64,000 bases of DNA from assembly GCA_934218695.1 (NCBI GenBank), contig CAKQDA010000007.1, positions 1 through 64,000 on the forward strand. Direction: 5' to 3'. Below the pieces are notes generated by a model. The model made no database searches, had not been told where the DNA came from, and saw only the letters and a program-made list of their open reading frames with translations. Numbering within the stretch: the first letter of the stretch is position 1; every line of letters begins with the position of its first letter. Source of the stretch: an uncultured Succinivibrio sp. GTDB lineage: Bacteria; Pseudomonadota; Gammaproteobacteria; Enterobacterales; Succinivibrionaceae. Positions 53,964-62,555 of the stretch are shown one piece after another. The position numbers and the translations under genes were made by a program.

Positions 53964-55688
53964 TTAATCCTTAATCCCGAAGTACTCTTTGTAGTCACTG
54001 ATATGAAGAACAGATAGAAGATGGTTAAGTTCAATGTAATCACCAAGTTTTGTCTTGAGTTTTCCATCAGACTCATCTTTGTAGAAGAATCCGTTTTCCT
54101 CAGGGAATAATCGTAAAAACTCTTCAGTTCCCATAAGTTTCTGATTTGATCTTCCGCCAAGACCTCTTTCTACATTGTCTTTAAGTTTTTTGTAACAGCT
54201 GCCAGCAGCATTTTTTCCTTTTCTGCATTCACTAAGAGCTCCTCTTACAGCAGAACGAGGCAGTTTTTCTGATACAGAAATACTTTCCTTTACAAATTGA
54301 GCGAGATTGTTATCTTTTAACAGCATTGGTTTTGCTGTTAAAAGTGACATGCCATCATCTGATGTAAACAGATGAGCTCTAATGCTGTCCAGATCATTTT
54401 CAGTATCATTGGTAATGACAATATAATCCATGCTGCTTGGTCTTTTTTCCTTATGATCTGTATCTTCTTCTATATGAGCTGTTAGCTCTTTTGAATTTTT
54501 TACAAGTTCTTCGGACAGCTCAAAAGCTTTTAAGAAAGGATATCCGCTAGGACAGACCACCATGCCGACACCCACAGTGAGCTTGTCACCTTTTTTATCT
54601 TGTTTATCAGCATCGGAAAGGTTTTTATTCTGCACTTCAAAGGCAGCAGCAGAACAGCGTTCAAATTCTTTTACGAAGGCATCTATAAAGTACAGTGCAA
54701 GATCAGGCCTTATAACAATAGTTACGTCATCACCACCTAAAACTAGAGGTCTTGCAGGAATCAGCTTTCTGCCAGATAAATGAGCATATTTAAGACATGC
54801 AGTTAAACCTTTTTTGAAGGCAGATTCAGTGGTGTCTTTAACAGTCTTGGAAAGAGTAGACATCTTTTCTATAACTCTGATGGTGTTCTCTTTTCTCTTT
54901 TCAGGATCTATTTGTTTTGCTTCTTTGTTTTCTTTTTCTTCCTGTTTACTTACGTTTACAAGTTCAGTTCTGAATCTTTTTCCAAGATCGTTACCGTCGA
55001 TATGAATAAATGCAACTTTGCCCAAACCACGGGCAATATCCTCAAGATCGTCAGACCATTCAAGATCTTCACCAAGATCCTCATCAGGTTCGATTTTTCT
55101 CAATCTTTTTCTTGATGCTTCCAGAAGTTTTTCAATTCTTCTTGTTCTTGATGATAGAGAAACGATTTCGTCTCTGTCAGAGCTGTTGCCATATCTTATT
55201 TTTCCAACAGCGGCTTCTCCGTCTAAAGGAGCTGTTGCGCAGACAGGAAGTAACTGCATACCTGTTGAGGTAGGGTACTTGTTTCTCTGATCTGTAATTT
55301 TGTTTGAAAGTTTAAATTTTGCATCTCTTATTCCAAGAGAATCAAATTCACATTCTTCCATTGCACCAAAAATTGGAAGACCAGGAAAATCCTCAAGTAT
55401 CTTCAAGCCAAATTTGTTTAAAAACTCTTTTCCTTTCTCAGTGCTGGAAAACATCAGGTGCATGGCACCAGCATTTCTCTGCAGTGGTAAAATTTCGTCA
55501 TCTACAGGGGCTCTGATTTCATCAAGTATTGTTAATGAATTTTTATTGGCAAAATCAGCTAGATAATCTGATGACAGAGATTCAATGAGCTCTGAACCTC
55601 CAATCATTTCCTTTAATTTCCCTGTTGATAAAATGTATTTTTGGATGCCACCCACTTCCAAAACTACGTATCCAAGTTTGTCTGACAT
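53964..55688 (-). CDS. cas10: Cas10, GGDD-type, without HD domain
   Basis: Cas10 is the large subunit of type III complexes; its Palm 2 domain makes cyclic oligoadenylates when target RNA is bound. This 574-residue form starts straight with a Palm domain (GYVVLEVGGIQKYILSTG), has IHIDGNDLGKRF at 228-239 and an intact GGDD at 318-321 (LVLGGDDVTIVI), then a helical C-terminal domain. No N-terminal HD nuclease and no HD motif are seen, so it should signal but not cut DNA itself. AAAGGA precedes the ATG. Confidence 0.9.
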   Translation of the reverse strand: MSDKLGYVVLEVGGIQKYILSTGKLKEMIGGSELIESLSSDYLADFANKNSLTILDEIRAPVDDEILPLQRNAGAMHLMFSSTEKGKEFLNKFGLKILEDFPGLPIFGAMEECEFDSLGIRDAKFKLSNKITDQRNKYPTSTGMQLLPVCATAPLDGEAAVGKIRYGNSSDRDEIVSLSSRTRRIEKLLEASRKRLRKIEPDEDLGEDLEWSDDLEDIARGLGKVAFIHIDGNDLGKRFRTELVNVSKQEEKENKEAKQIDPEKRKENTIRVIEKMSTLSKTVKDTTESAFKKGLTACLKYAHLSGRKLIPARPLVLGGDDVTIVIRPDLALYFIDAFVKEFERCSAAAFEVQNKNLSDADKQDKKGDKLTVGVGMVVCPSGYPFLKAFELSEELVKNSKELTAHIEEDTDHKEKRPSSMDYIVITNDTENDLDSIRAHLFTSDDGMSLLTAKPMLLKDNNLAQFVKESISVSEKLPRSAVRGALSECRKGKNAAGSCYKKLKDNVERGLGGRSNQKLMGTEEFLRLFPEENGFFYKDESDGKLKTKLGDYIELNHLLSVLHISDYKEYFGIKD

Positions 55689-55789
55689 TTAGTATCCTTT
55701 AATTAAATCTTAAAAAAATAGTCTGTGTTTACCAAAACACCTTTGCTAACGAATAAACGTAAAAAATAACTAAAATCACTGTTTGAGTT

Positions 55790-57976
55790 CTACTCAGAAC
55801 AGTCTTTTTTGTCAGCTTTAACAGTTTGTATCCTTTTATTATTAGTACTGTAGGACCTTCTTGCATTTTCAAGAATATCTCTTAATTTTGCAGGCTGACA
55901 AAGTTCCTTCCAGTCAATGATAGGAATCGCTTTCTTCTTTTTGTCTTCAGGCAGGATAAATTCATCTTTGTTATTCTTGTTCAGATAGCAGACTACTGGA
56001 ACACAGAATCTGTTGATACTTGCAGCCACATCCTGAGCTTCTCTTGCAACTTCGTCTATAGGATTTGCCTTTTTATCTCCTAATGTCTGGGATTTACATG
56101 AAACCAGAAAATGGACTCCGTGAAATGAGGCAATAGCATCCATATCAATTCTAAAAACATCGTTTTCAAACCATCCTTGCATCTTGTTCTGAAGTTTTTC
56201 CTCAAACGGAAGTCTGGTCCTAGCGTAGACAAACTGACAGCCTGCTTCTCTTAATGCCTGCGCTGTAAGAGATTCAAACCAGTCTCCACCGTCAAAACGG
56301 TAAAAATAGGTATTACCTTTATCGTCAGTTATCGAGTATTTCCCTTTTTTGCAATAATTCTCTCCGGACTTGTAGATAATACTTTGATCAAGCTTAAGAG
56401 TAATATTTCCTGAACTCAAACTCTCTCCCTTTACAGAAAGTTTATTCCATTCAACATTATCCTTAATACAACATCTCATTTGCTCAAGAAGTAAAGACAT
56501 AAACTTTTTATCTTTTTCAGTATCTTCCTCAAAAAGCTCTTTCTTAAAAGGGTATAGAATTTTGAAGTAGTCTCTGATATCACAAGCGATGACACCAAAA
56601 TTTTTACCTTCTTTAGAAGGATTGTTTATGCATTTTAGCTGTGAATGACTAGTTTCAATTGACCATGCGTCGGCACCGTTTAAAACAGACCAGTAACTTA
56701 AAGCGGCTCCCTGACCTTTTGAGCCTGGAGTTACATTTACAAGAACATTTTCTGCATTTTCTTTTTTGATTACGCCCTGAATAATGTTAGATGCGTTGAT
56801 GTCTGTTTTAAAAATAGTAGTGTTTAAACCTTTTTCATTGAAATATTTCTGTACTGCTTCAGAGTATTCCTTAATTAGAGGGTCATATGAGGTTGCCAGC
56901 ATAATGACATTTTTAATGTTATGTTCTTTTTTATGTGTCAGAACAGCATTTAATGTCACAGTAATGTCATTTCCCAAGGCAATAATTAGAGTATCGGATT
57001 CAACACTTACTGTTTTCTTTTTAAATGATTCATTAGGTTTGTTTAGGAATATTTTTTTCAGAAATTCAGATAATTCTTCTGTAGGATTTTTTCTCTGAAT
57101 CTTTTCTTTAGGATCTGGCTTGAAACCTGTTTTAAACTGATCACCTGCAAAATGGCCATACCTTTTGTATGTAGTAATTTTTCCTCTTGATTCAAATTTT
57201 ATATGCTGAATATCTGTTGCTGATCCGCAGATTACATACCACCCTCTGTCAAAAAGATCTTGAAGTCCTTTTCCTTGTTTTGAACAGGCAGTCCTCGTGA
57301 GGTGCTGACGTTCTTCTTTGTTTTGCGACTTTTCTGTAAAATCTGTCAGAAAAGCAAGTCTGTTGCTACCATCATTCCATACAAGGTCGTAGTGAATGCC
57401 ATTTATGTTTACATTCTCAAGAGCTCCATCTCTTATTTCTCCTTCAGGAAGCCTAATATTATTAAGCCTTAAAAATTCACATAAAGGACTACTGCTTTTT
57501 TCTGGTATTGCTTTGTAATCATGAACAGAAAGAAGTTCATGTGCCCTTTTTAGCTTTTCAATCGGAATTGTCTTAACAGAATATTCCTTGCTTAAGTTTA
57601 TAACTATTATCTTGTTTCTATCTGTTGTTACAAAGTAATCAATGTTGTTGTGATTTTCACAGATAGTAAGGGCAACTTGAAAATTTTGTCCACCAGATAA
57701 ATTGAAAATTACTCTGCTGTTTTTTGAAGCGTTTATCAGTGTTTCTTTTGAACTTTCTCGAGTACTCAAAACAGTGTCAACATAAAAATTTTTATTCTTA
57801 TAAGTTTTTGCAAGATTCAATGCATGTTCTTTTGTTGCTTCGGAGTAAAGAAAAAATATTTTCTGAATATCAAAAAGCTGCTGTTCCTTGTCGTCTTTTG
57901 CTGCAAGGCAGGTTTCAATACTGCTGACAATTCCTTCAGTCTGGTTGCCTACATAAGATATATAAGTAAAACTCAT
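55790..57976 (-). CDS. Can1-like double-CARF PD-(D/E)XK effector
   Basis: This 728-residue protein has two CARF domains, about residues 1-140 (FNLSGGQNFQVAL near 91) and 325-450 (VNVTPGSKGQGAAL near 413), with a possible degenerate nuclease-like part between, and a C-terminal PD-(D/E)XK domain: GGDWFESLTAQAL near 563, IDMDAIASFHGVHFLV near 610 and SCKSQ at 626-630. The order is that of Thermus Can1, a nuclease activated by cyclic tetra-adenylate. The usual Glu of the ExK motif is Ser here, so activity may be altered. It is first in the effector operon, 101 bases before cas10, with GAGGA before the ATG. Confidence 0.8.
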   Translation of the reverse strand: MSFTYISYVGNQTEGIVSSIETCLAAKDDKEQQLFDIQKIFFLYSEATKEHALNLAKTYKNKNFYVDTVLSTRESSKETLINASKNSRVIFNLSGGQNFQVALTICENHNNIDYFVTTDRNKIIVINLSKEYSVKTIPIEKLKRAHELLSVHDYKAIPEKSSSPLCEFLRLNNIRLPEGEIRDGALENVNINGIHYDLVWNDGSNRLAFLTDFTEKSQNKEERQHLTRTACSKQGKGLQDLFDRGWYVICGSATDIQHIKFESRGKITTYKRYGHFAGDQFKTGFKPDPKEKIQRKNPTEELSEFLKKIFLNKPNESFKKKTVSVESDTLIIALGNDITVTLNAVLTHKKEHNIKNVIMLATSYDPLIKEYSEAVQKYFNEKGLNTTIFKTDINASNIIQGVIKKENAENVLVNVTPGSKGQGAALSYWSVLNGADAWSIETSHSQLKCINNPSKEGKNFGVIACDIRDYFKILYPFKKELFEEDTEKDKKFMSLLLEQMRCCIKDNVEWNKLSVKGESLSSGNITLKLDQSIIYKSGENYCKKGKYSITDDKGNTYFYRFDGGDWFESLTAQALREAGCQFVYARTRLPFEEKLQNKMQGWFENDVFRIDMDAIASFHGVHFLVSCKSQTLGDKKANPIDEVAREAQDVAASINRFCVPVVCYLNKNNKDEFILPEDKKKKAIPIIDWKELCQPAKLRDILENARRSYSTNNKRIQTVKADKKDCSE

Positions 57977-58107
57977 TTTTAATCCTCAATAACACTTTTT
58001 CGTCTGATTGTATTTAAATCAACCGGAAAATTATTTGAAATACCGCAAGTTTTTTTTCTTTACGTAAATTATTCATCCTTTTAAATACAAAAAACTTTGG
58101 TTTGTTT

Positions 58108-59238
58108 TTAAATTGTCTTGATCTGCAACGGAATAATACTATCCGTAAGCTCCATTACCTTCTTTCTGTTCTTGGCAACTACCTCTTTTGAAGTGTTTGC
58201 ATAACAGTAGATACAGCCATGAGAGCAGGTGTTGTACATTCCTATATCCTTACTCTCCATACATCCGCATTCCTTACGTTGTCCCTTATCTTTCATCCTG
58301 TTAAAATCAAGTGAGGATGAAACCTTAAAGGAGGCTGTATTATCAGCTCCATTTTCCATTAAAGAGAACAGATCTAAAGATTCTTCAGACTTCTGCTTTT
58401 TATTCTTTTTGGTAAAAGAATGCAGATAATCTGTAAGTTCTCTGTCATCTGAAAAGAGTTTTTCCATAAGCTCACCGTCAATACAGCGGTTGTGCTCAAT
58501 TCCGTATGCATCAAGATCAAGATCTTCAGCGCAGGTGGCAAGGGTAAAGTCCCAACCAAGTTCATGCCAGCGCTGCTGAATCTTTTTAAGCCCGTCTGCA
58601 ATCTCATTTTTCTGAGCTAAACTCAGTTCTGCTCTTAACACATTGTCTCTTGTAAAAAGACCGTGTGTTTCCTTTATAAGGTTGTTCTGAACCTTTCTGT
58701 AGGCCTCCACATCAATAAAGCTGAAGACAAGTTTTGAGGTATAACCCTTTAATCTTTTTGAAAGGTTCCAGATCTTGATTAAAAGATCTCGTGTGGAAAG
58801 ATTAGGAGTTATTATCAGGGGATCAAATCTCCAGATGACTCTGTCTTTACCAATACGTTTTGAAAGCTCAATAAAGGTTTCAATTCGCTTTTCCAGTGGA
58901 GCTACATTAGGTTCAAAGCCCTCGTTTTCATAATCGTTTAAGGTGAACTGGAAATAGTAGTGAATACCTGTTTTATCAAGCTCATCAAGATATGGCATTA
59001 AAGGACGCGGATTTTTAGTCCAGAAGACAATGACTCTGGTTCTGTCATAGGAGATATACATAGGTTTCTGATTAAATGGGTTTACCCATACAGAGTAGCC
59101 TTCATTAAGTCTCTGCATGAACCATTTAGCAAAGAATGCCGGAATATCAGTTGATCTGCTTGCAGAAACAACTACAGGATGTGATGCCTCAACTTCAATA
59201 CCTGATTTTAGAGTGATATTTTCCTTTAAAATTGCCAT
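58108..59238 (-). CDS. DUF1848 family protein
   Basis: This 376-residue protein shows the DUF1848 pattern: SASRSTDIPAFFAKWFMQRL near residue 25, IVFWTKNPRPLMPYLDEL near 69, YYFQFTLNDYENE, VIWRFDPLII near 134, and a C-terminal Cys cluster CGCMESKDIGMYNTCSHGC then YCYAN. The family has a radical-SAM-like barrel and probably binds an iron-sulfur cluster. The reaction is unknown. The link to CRISPR is not clear; it may simply be an island passenger. AAGGA precedes the ATG. Confidence 0.8.
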   Translation of the reverse strand: MAILKENITLKSGIEVEASHPVVVSASRSTDIPAFFAKWFMQRLNEGYSVWVNPFNQKPMYISYDRTRVIVFWTKNPRPLMPYLDELDKTGIHYYFQFTLNDYENEGFEPNVAPLEKRIETFIELSKRIGKDRVIWRFDPLIITPNLSTRDLLIKIWNLSKRLKGYTSKLVFSFIDVEAYRKVQNNLIKETHGLFTRDNVLRAELSLAQKNEIADGLKKIQQRWHELGWDFTLATCAEDLDLDAYGIEHNRCIDGELMEKLFSDDRELTDYLHSFTKKNKKQKSEESLDLFSLMENGADNTASFKVSSSLDFNRMKDKGQRKECGCMESKDIGMYNTCSHGCIYCYANTSKEVVAKNRKKVMELTDSIIPLQIKTI

Positions 59239-59573
59239 ATGTCCTGTATCCTTTTTCTCATTTATCTACGATAAACTTAACAGATTGCCTCAATTTTCGA
59301 TTTAATAAAGCTTAGTGCTCTGTTTGCCTATCCATTCCCACATCGAAGTCTTTGGATAAAGAAAGATGTCAGCTTAGGTTGTTTCAATAAAGTCTTCATA
59401 CCCCGTTAATATTGTTCAGCCATTCATAATTTACAGCTGCTATCATTTCAGAGCTTTTTTATTCATAGCCCACATTATGCCTTAAGAATGAAAAATTCTC
59501 GCTTGCTGAAATGACAGTGTTTTAATTAGGTCTCATTTTAAGAAGCTCTTATGAAAAACAGGTTAGTCTTGTC
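59239..59573. other. Intergenic region between DUF1848 and methyltransferase-like genes
   Basis: No gene is seen in 335 bases. An imperfect inverted repeat of about 12 bp (TATCATTTCAG near 59443 and CTGAAATGACAG near 59506) encloses a T-rich stretch and may end the methyltransferase-like transcript. Confidence 0.4.
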
Positions 59574-60752
59574 TTACAAGACATCACAAACATACACCAA
59601 CTTCTTTTCTATGTTCTCACCGACTACTTTAAAATTGAAGTCGCTGAAATCATTATCAGAAAGACCCTCATTAAAGGCACTATGAACCTTACCATGACAT
59701 AGGATCATAGCAACAAAACATTCAGGATCATGGTTGTGCACACTTTGAGCAGCTCCTCTTTCCTGAATCTGGCATGAATCGCTGCTGTCATCCCTTCTTT
59801 CCTTATTGAGAAGACATTTCTCAGGTTTACCTTTGCCTTCAGTCATGCATGCACAAGGTCTTGGATATACAAGATGCATGTCCTGTTGAACCCCGCAGTA
59901 TTTAAGATAGTTAAATACCTGATGGGCTAAAAGACGATTGGTCATTGTCTTATTATTAAAGCGATCTTCAATCAGATAAGCACTGTCTACAACAATTACA
60001 GCACCTCTTTGAGACAGCAACGATGCAAAAACGCGGAGAAAGCTTGCATAAGCAAAATTGCTAAATGCTTTGCTAAAGAGATTATATTTGAGGCTTATTC
60101 CTGAAAAACTGACATAACTCTGGATAATTTCTCCAATGCCTTTAAAGGTGGTGATGATGTCGTAGATGCAGCCTTGCAGCTTTTCCTTAAGAGAGTCAAA
60201 ACTTCTGCCTATTGATTCATCAGATGTATTGTCAAAGGTAAAGTTAACAGTTCTTAAGGTGATGTTGCAGTTTTTACCTTTCAGAACTCCTGACTGTTTT
60301 ATCCCATTGTATGCATTGAACAGTACATTAAGCTGTTCAAGTGCATCTGGGTTGCCGTCAACAGCTGTAACTTCTATATCAGGGTATGAAATCAGATCTG
60401 ATGAGGCCAGCATATCAATGATCACTGAAAGTGCACCAAGAATATCTCCACCGTTGCCGCACATTACAGACAGTATTCTGATTGTCTCTTTTGAAGACAC
60501 AAACATCTTACTTACAGCAGGTTTTGACAGATACATATTGCAAAGATAGGTGGCCTCTGCAGCTGATCTTGGCAGGTATTTAAACATATACCCCAACCAC
60601 TGCTCTTTTGAATGGTTAAGATTCTCCCTTACTGAATAGAAATTAAGAGGTACAGGCTGAACAAAATTCTGAGCATAGCTACTGATAACAGCGCTGATTG
60701 CATTGTCGATATCACTGTCGTAAGGAAGGTATTCATTGAAAGTGCAGCACAT
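59574..60752 (-). CDS. Class I methyltransferase-like protein (Rsm22-like), copy 1
   Basis: This 392-residue protein has a Rossmann methyltransferase core: motif I IRILSVMCGNGGDILGAL near residue 90, acidic loop VTAVDGNPDAL near 126, and DIITTFKGIGEII near 195. Before it lies YMFKYLPRSAAEATYL and after it a Cys group (RPCACMTEG, then KCLL). This order recalls the Rsm22/METTL17 family, which binds an iron-sulfur cluster, but the match is tentative. It is a relative of the gene at the right edge. A sigma-54 promoter lies upstream (60802-60817), with about 39 bases of leader and GAGGA before the ATG. Confidence 0.6.
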   Translation of the reverse strand: MCCTFNEYLPYDSDIDNAISAVISSYAQNFVQPVPLNFYSVRENLNHSKEQWLGYMFKYLPRSAAEATYLCNMYLSKPAVSKMFVSSKETIRILSVMCGNGGDILGALSVIIDMLASSDLISYPDIEVTAVDGNPDALEQLNVLFNAYNGIKQSGVLKGKNCNITLRTVNFTFDNTSDESIGRSFDSLKEKLQGCIYDIITTFKGIGEIIQSYVSFSGISLKYNLFSKAFSNFAYASFLRVFASLLSQRGAVIVVDSAYLIEDRFNNKTMTNRLLAHQVFNYLKYCGVQQDMHLVYPRPCACMTEGKGKPEKCLLNKERRDDSSDSCQIQERGAAQSVHNHDPECFVAMILCHGKVHSAFNEGLSDNDFSDFNFKVVGENIEKKLVYVCDVL

Positions 60753-60801
60753 ATTCTGTTTTCCTCTGTTGTTGCAACAAATGTTTTGATATGTTTAATA
60801 A

Positions 60802-60817
60802 AGCAGTAACTATGCCA
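60802..60817 (-). promoter_or_regulatory. Sigma-54 (-24/-12) promoter of the methyltransferase-like gene
   Basis: On the minus strand the sequence is TGGCATA-GTTA-CTGCT, with GG and GC at the exact sigma-54 spacing. Transcription would start near 60791. The word TAAATCAGTAAGTTAG lies at 60835-60850 and resembles one near the promoter at 61145. Confidence 0.72.
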
Positions 60818-61144
60818 ACTTCGATTATTGTTTATAAATCAGTAAGTTAGTTAAATAGCGAAATTATGTTTAATTATATACATTTATAAAATTATATATT
60901 TTTAATTTAATTTATTAAAATTATTATAAGGATTTATTTGTTATCATAACAGTGAAAATAAGTAAACCAGTTTGATTTTAAAAAATTAAAGAATATATAA
61001 AGTTTTATATTAAATTTAAAAAAAACGAACCCTGATCTGAGGAGAAGAGAACAGTCAGTTTTCAATAATTTTAGAAACTTGATAAATAAAAAGTATTGTT
61101 AAATCAATAAGTAATACAAGATAAGATAAGCCTTTTTATAAAAT
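60818..61144. other. AT-rich region between divergent sigma-54 promoters
   Basis: This stretch of 327 bases lacks genes. It separates leftward and rightward sigma-54 promoters, so it is a natural place for shared activator sites. It holds the palindrome GTTATCATAAC (60940-60950) and TAAATCAATAAGTAAT (61100-61115). Confidence 0.45.
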
Positions 61145-61160
61145 TGGCACGGTACTTGTA
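61145..61160 (+). promoter_or_regulatory. Sigma-54 (-24/-12) promoter upstream of small membrane protein genes
   Basis: The sequence is TGGCACG-GTAC-TTGTA, a perfect -24 box with exact spacing; the -12 GC is GT. Transcription would start near 61171, right before two small hairpins. Confidence 0.7.
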
Positions 61161-61175
61161 TTATATTTCTCAGAA

Positions 61176-61230
61176 GCGAAAAAATCTTCGCGTTTTTTTT
61201 GAATTATGCCGAAGCTAAAAACTTCGTTTT
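61176..61230 (+). terminator. Two terminator-like hairpins at the very start of the sigma-54 transcript
   Basis: GCGAA (61176-61180) pairs with TTCGC (61187-61191), then eight T. CGAAG (61210-61214) pairs with CTTCG (61222-61226), then four T. They lie within 5 to 55 bases of the predicted start, so they could attenuate the downstream genes or make a very short RNA. ATGCCGAAG within the second could start an 8-codon leader peptide. Confidence 0.55.
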
Positions 61231-61340
61231 GAAACTAAGCAAACAGTCATATGTCCAGTTCATTTAATCATTCTGATTAGAAGAACTTTTAAGACTGTTG
61301 AAAAACATAAACATCGTGTAGTTCAAAAGAGGAAGATCAC

Positions 61341-61571
61341 ATGTCAGCAGTTTCAGTCGCTTCATTAAAAAACGTTTTTTCATTAGGTTTCGATAGAGGA
61401 GTAAAGCTTCTTGATATTTCTGTGGGGGTAGGAATTTTTCTGTCACTCCTTTCAGCTCACTGTGAATATATAGCAACACATATTGATATTTACTTAAACG
61501 GTACTGTAACTGAGGCATCTTCATTAAGAGTACTGATGCTTATTTTTAAGCAGTACGTCAGGAAGCACTGA
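61341..61571 (+). CDS. Small protein, 76 residues, one membrane span
   Basis: The gene has GGAAG six bases before its ATG. The product has a hydrophobic stretch at about residues 22-39 (VKLLDISVGVGIFLSLLSA) and a basic end (FKQYVRKH). I do not recognise the family. It is the first gene after the sigma-54 promoter at 61145. An antisense frame exists but lacks a ribosome binding site. Confidence 0.6.
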   Translation: MSAVSVASLKNVFSLGFDRGVKLLDISVGVGIFLSLLSAHCEYIATHIDIYLNGTVTEASSLRVLMLIFKQYVRKH

Positions 61572-61813
61572 TAGTAAGACAGGGGAGAGGGCAGCAGAAG
61601 GCGATCTGCCGCAATTAAAGTACACGGTGTAAACAGTACTAGGGCATCTTACTTGTGTTAGTTCTCCTTAGTCTATCAGTGGGAATTTTTAAGACACCTC
61701 CATATAAAAGAGGGCTCTTTTAATCAGTAAAGAGAGAGTGTGAAAACAAAAGAGACGGCAGATTAAAAAAGCCTTAAGTACAGAGAACAAAAAGTACACA
61801 ACAGGGAGCTTAT

Positions 61814-61984
61814 ATGATGGAACAGTCAGATTTAATCATTATCACTGTCTATGTGGTGTTATCAGTTCTGATGGTACTGTACTGCAGGATCTTTAAGATA
61901 AAGCCTGTAGAGACTGTATGCGGACATGTGCTTTTTACCTGTGTTTACTGGATCTTCTGTTTCGGGGATGCCTTTATGAGGTAG
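61814..61984 (+). CDS. Small membrane protein, 56 residues, two spans
   Basis: The gene has GGGAG upstream; a second ATG directly follows the first. The product has two hydrophobic stretches (about 5-24 and 38-53) around a short basic loop (RIFKIKPVE) and the word VYWIFCF. It shares this plan with the next gene. It is too short for most gene finders. The family is unknown. A hairpin (61981-62000) overlaps its stop. Confidence 0.55.
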   Translation: MMEQSDLIIITVYVVLSVLMVLYCRIFKIKPVETVCGHVLFTCVYWIFCFGDAFMR

Positions 61985-62053
61985 GTGTCTTGACACTTAC
62001 CCCATAAGGACATCAGGTTTAATAACTTTTGAAGGCAATAAAAGAGGCTGAAT

Positions 62054-62206
62054 ATGGAATATTTAGGTTTGTTTGTCATCTATTTAATGGGGTTATGTTT
62101 TTTCTCATTTTTATGGAAAAAGTGGAGCAGCTCTTTTAAGGAGAGACTGGGACAGTTTATCTTTTATACCGTGTTTTACTGGGGATGTTTGTATATTCTT
62201 CCGTAA
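62054..62206 (+). CDS. Small membrane protein, 50 residues, two spans
   Basis: The gene has GAGG seven bases before its ATG. The product starts MEYLGLFVIYLMGLCFFSF, has a basic loop (WKKWSSSFKERLG) and a second span with TVFYWGCLYIL. Like the 56-residue neighbour it is a hairpin of two helices with an aromatic YW word in the second, so the two may be distant paralogues. The family is unknown. Confidence 0.55.
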   Translation: MEYLGLFVIYLMGLCFFSFLWKKWSSSFKERLGQFIFYTVFYWGCLYILP

Positions 62207-62275
62207 GGAAGAAGGGGGGAAGATCTTTTTAAGCCACCCACTTAAGACTTGGATGCTTAGAAGATCTTCATTTTT

Positions 62276-62314
62276 CTCAGGCTGTATTCCTTACTTTTGC
62301 AGCCTGAGCTTTTT
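62276..62314 (+). terminator. Terminator of the small-protein operon
   Basis: CTCAGGCTG (62276-62284) pairs perfectly with CAGCCTGAG (62300-62308), followed by a CTTTTT run. It would end the transcript that starts at 61145 or later. Confidence 0.8.
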
Positions 62315-62347
62315 GTTTGTTATAGCTTTTTTTTGCTGTTATATAGC

Positions 62348-62408
62348 GGACATTTGCGCAATTAAAACAAAGGCATTTGTCGCAAGTTTCAATTTTTTGC
62401 GAATGTCC
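62348..62408. repeat. Inverted repeat with repeated TTGCG words
   Basis: GGACATT (62348-62354) and AATGTCC (62402-62408) are inverted copies, with inner GCGCAA and TTGCG arms. Further TGCGCAA and GTCGCAA words lie within and just after. It could be a protein-binding site for the gene at 62642. Confidence 0.45.
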
Positions 62409-62555
62409 ACTGAAACTAATGTGATCTGCGCAAATAATTTTCTGGTATCTTCGTGATAATCTGCAGTAAGCTACAGAAAACATGTAAATCAGATCACTAA
62501 AATAAAGCTTCAGGCTTTTCTACAGTGAAAGTTTTGCTTTGAATAATAACCATAA

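Noticed and set aside
57977-58107. Sigma-54 promoter for the main effector operon
   Set aside because: No GG-N10-GC arrangement with a TGGCA-like box was found on the minus strand, so the operon is probably sigma-70 driven.
59302-59340. Sigma-54-like site before the DUF1848 gene
   Set aside because: Only the GG/GC spacing fits; the remaining bases differ (TGGGAAT, AGGCA).
61264-61524. Minus-strand frame of 86 codons opposite the 76-residue gene
   Set aside because: It lacks a ribosome binding site, while the plus-strand gene has GGAAG at the right distance.
62253-62456. Plus-strand frame of 67 codons
   Set aside because: It runs through the strong terminator at 62276-62314 and has no good ribosome binding site.
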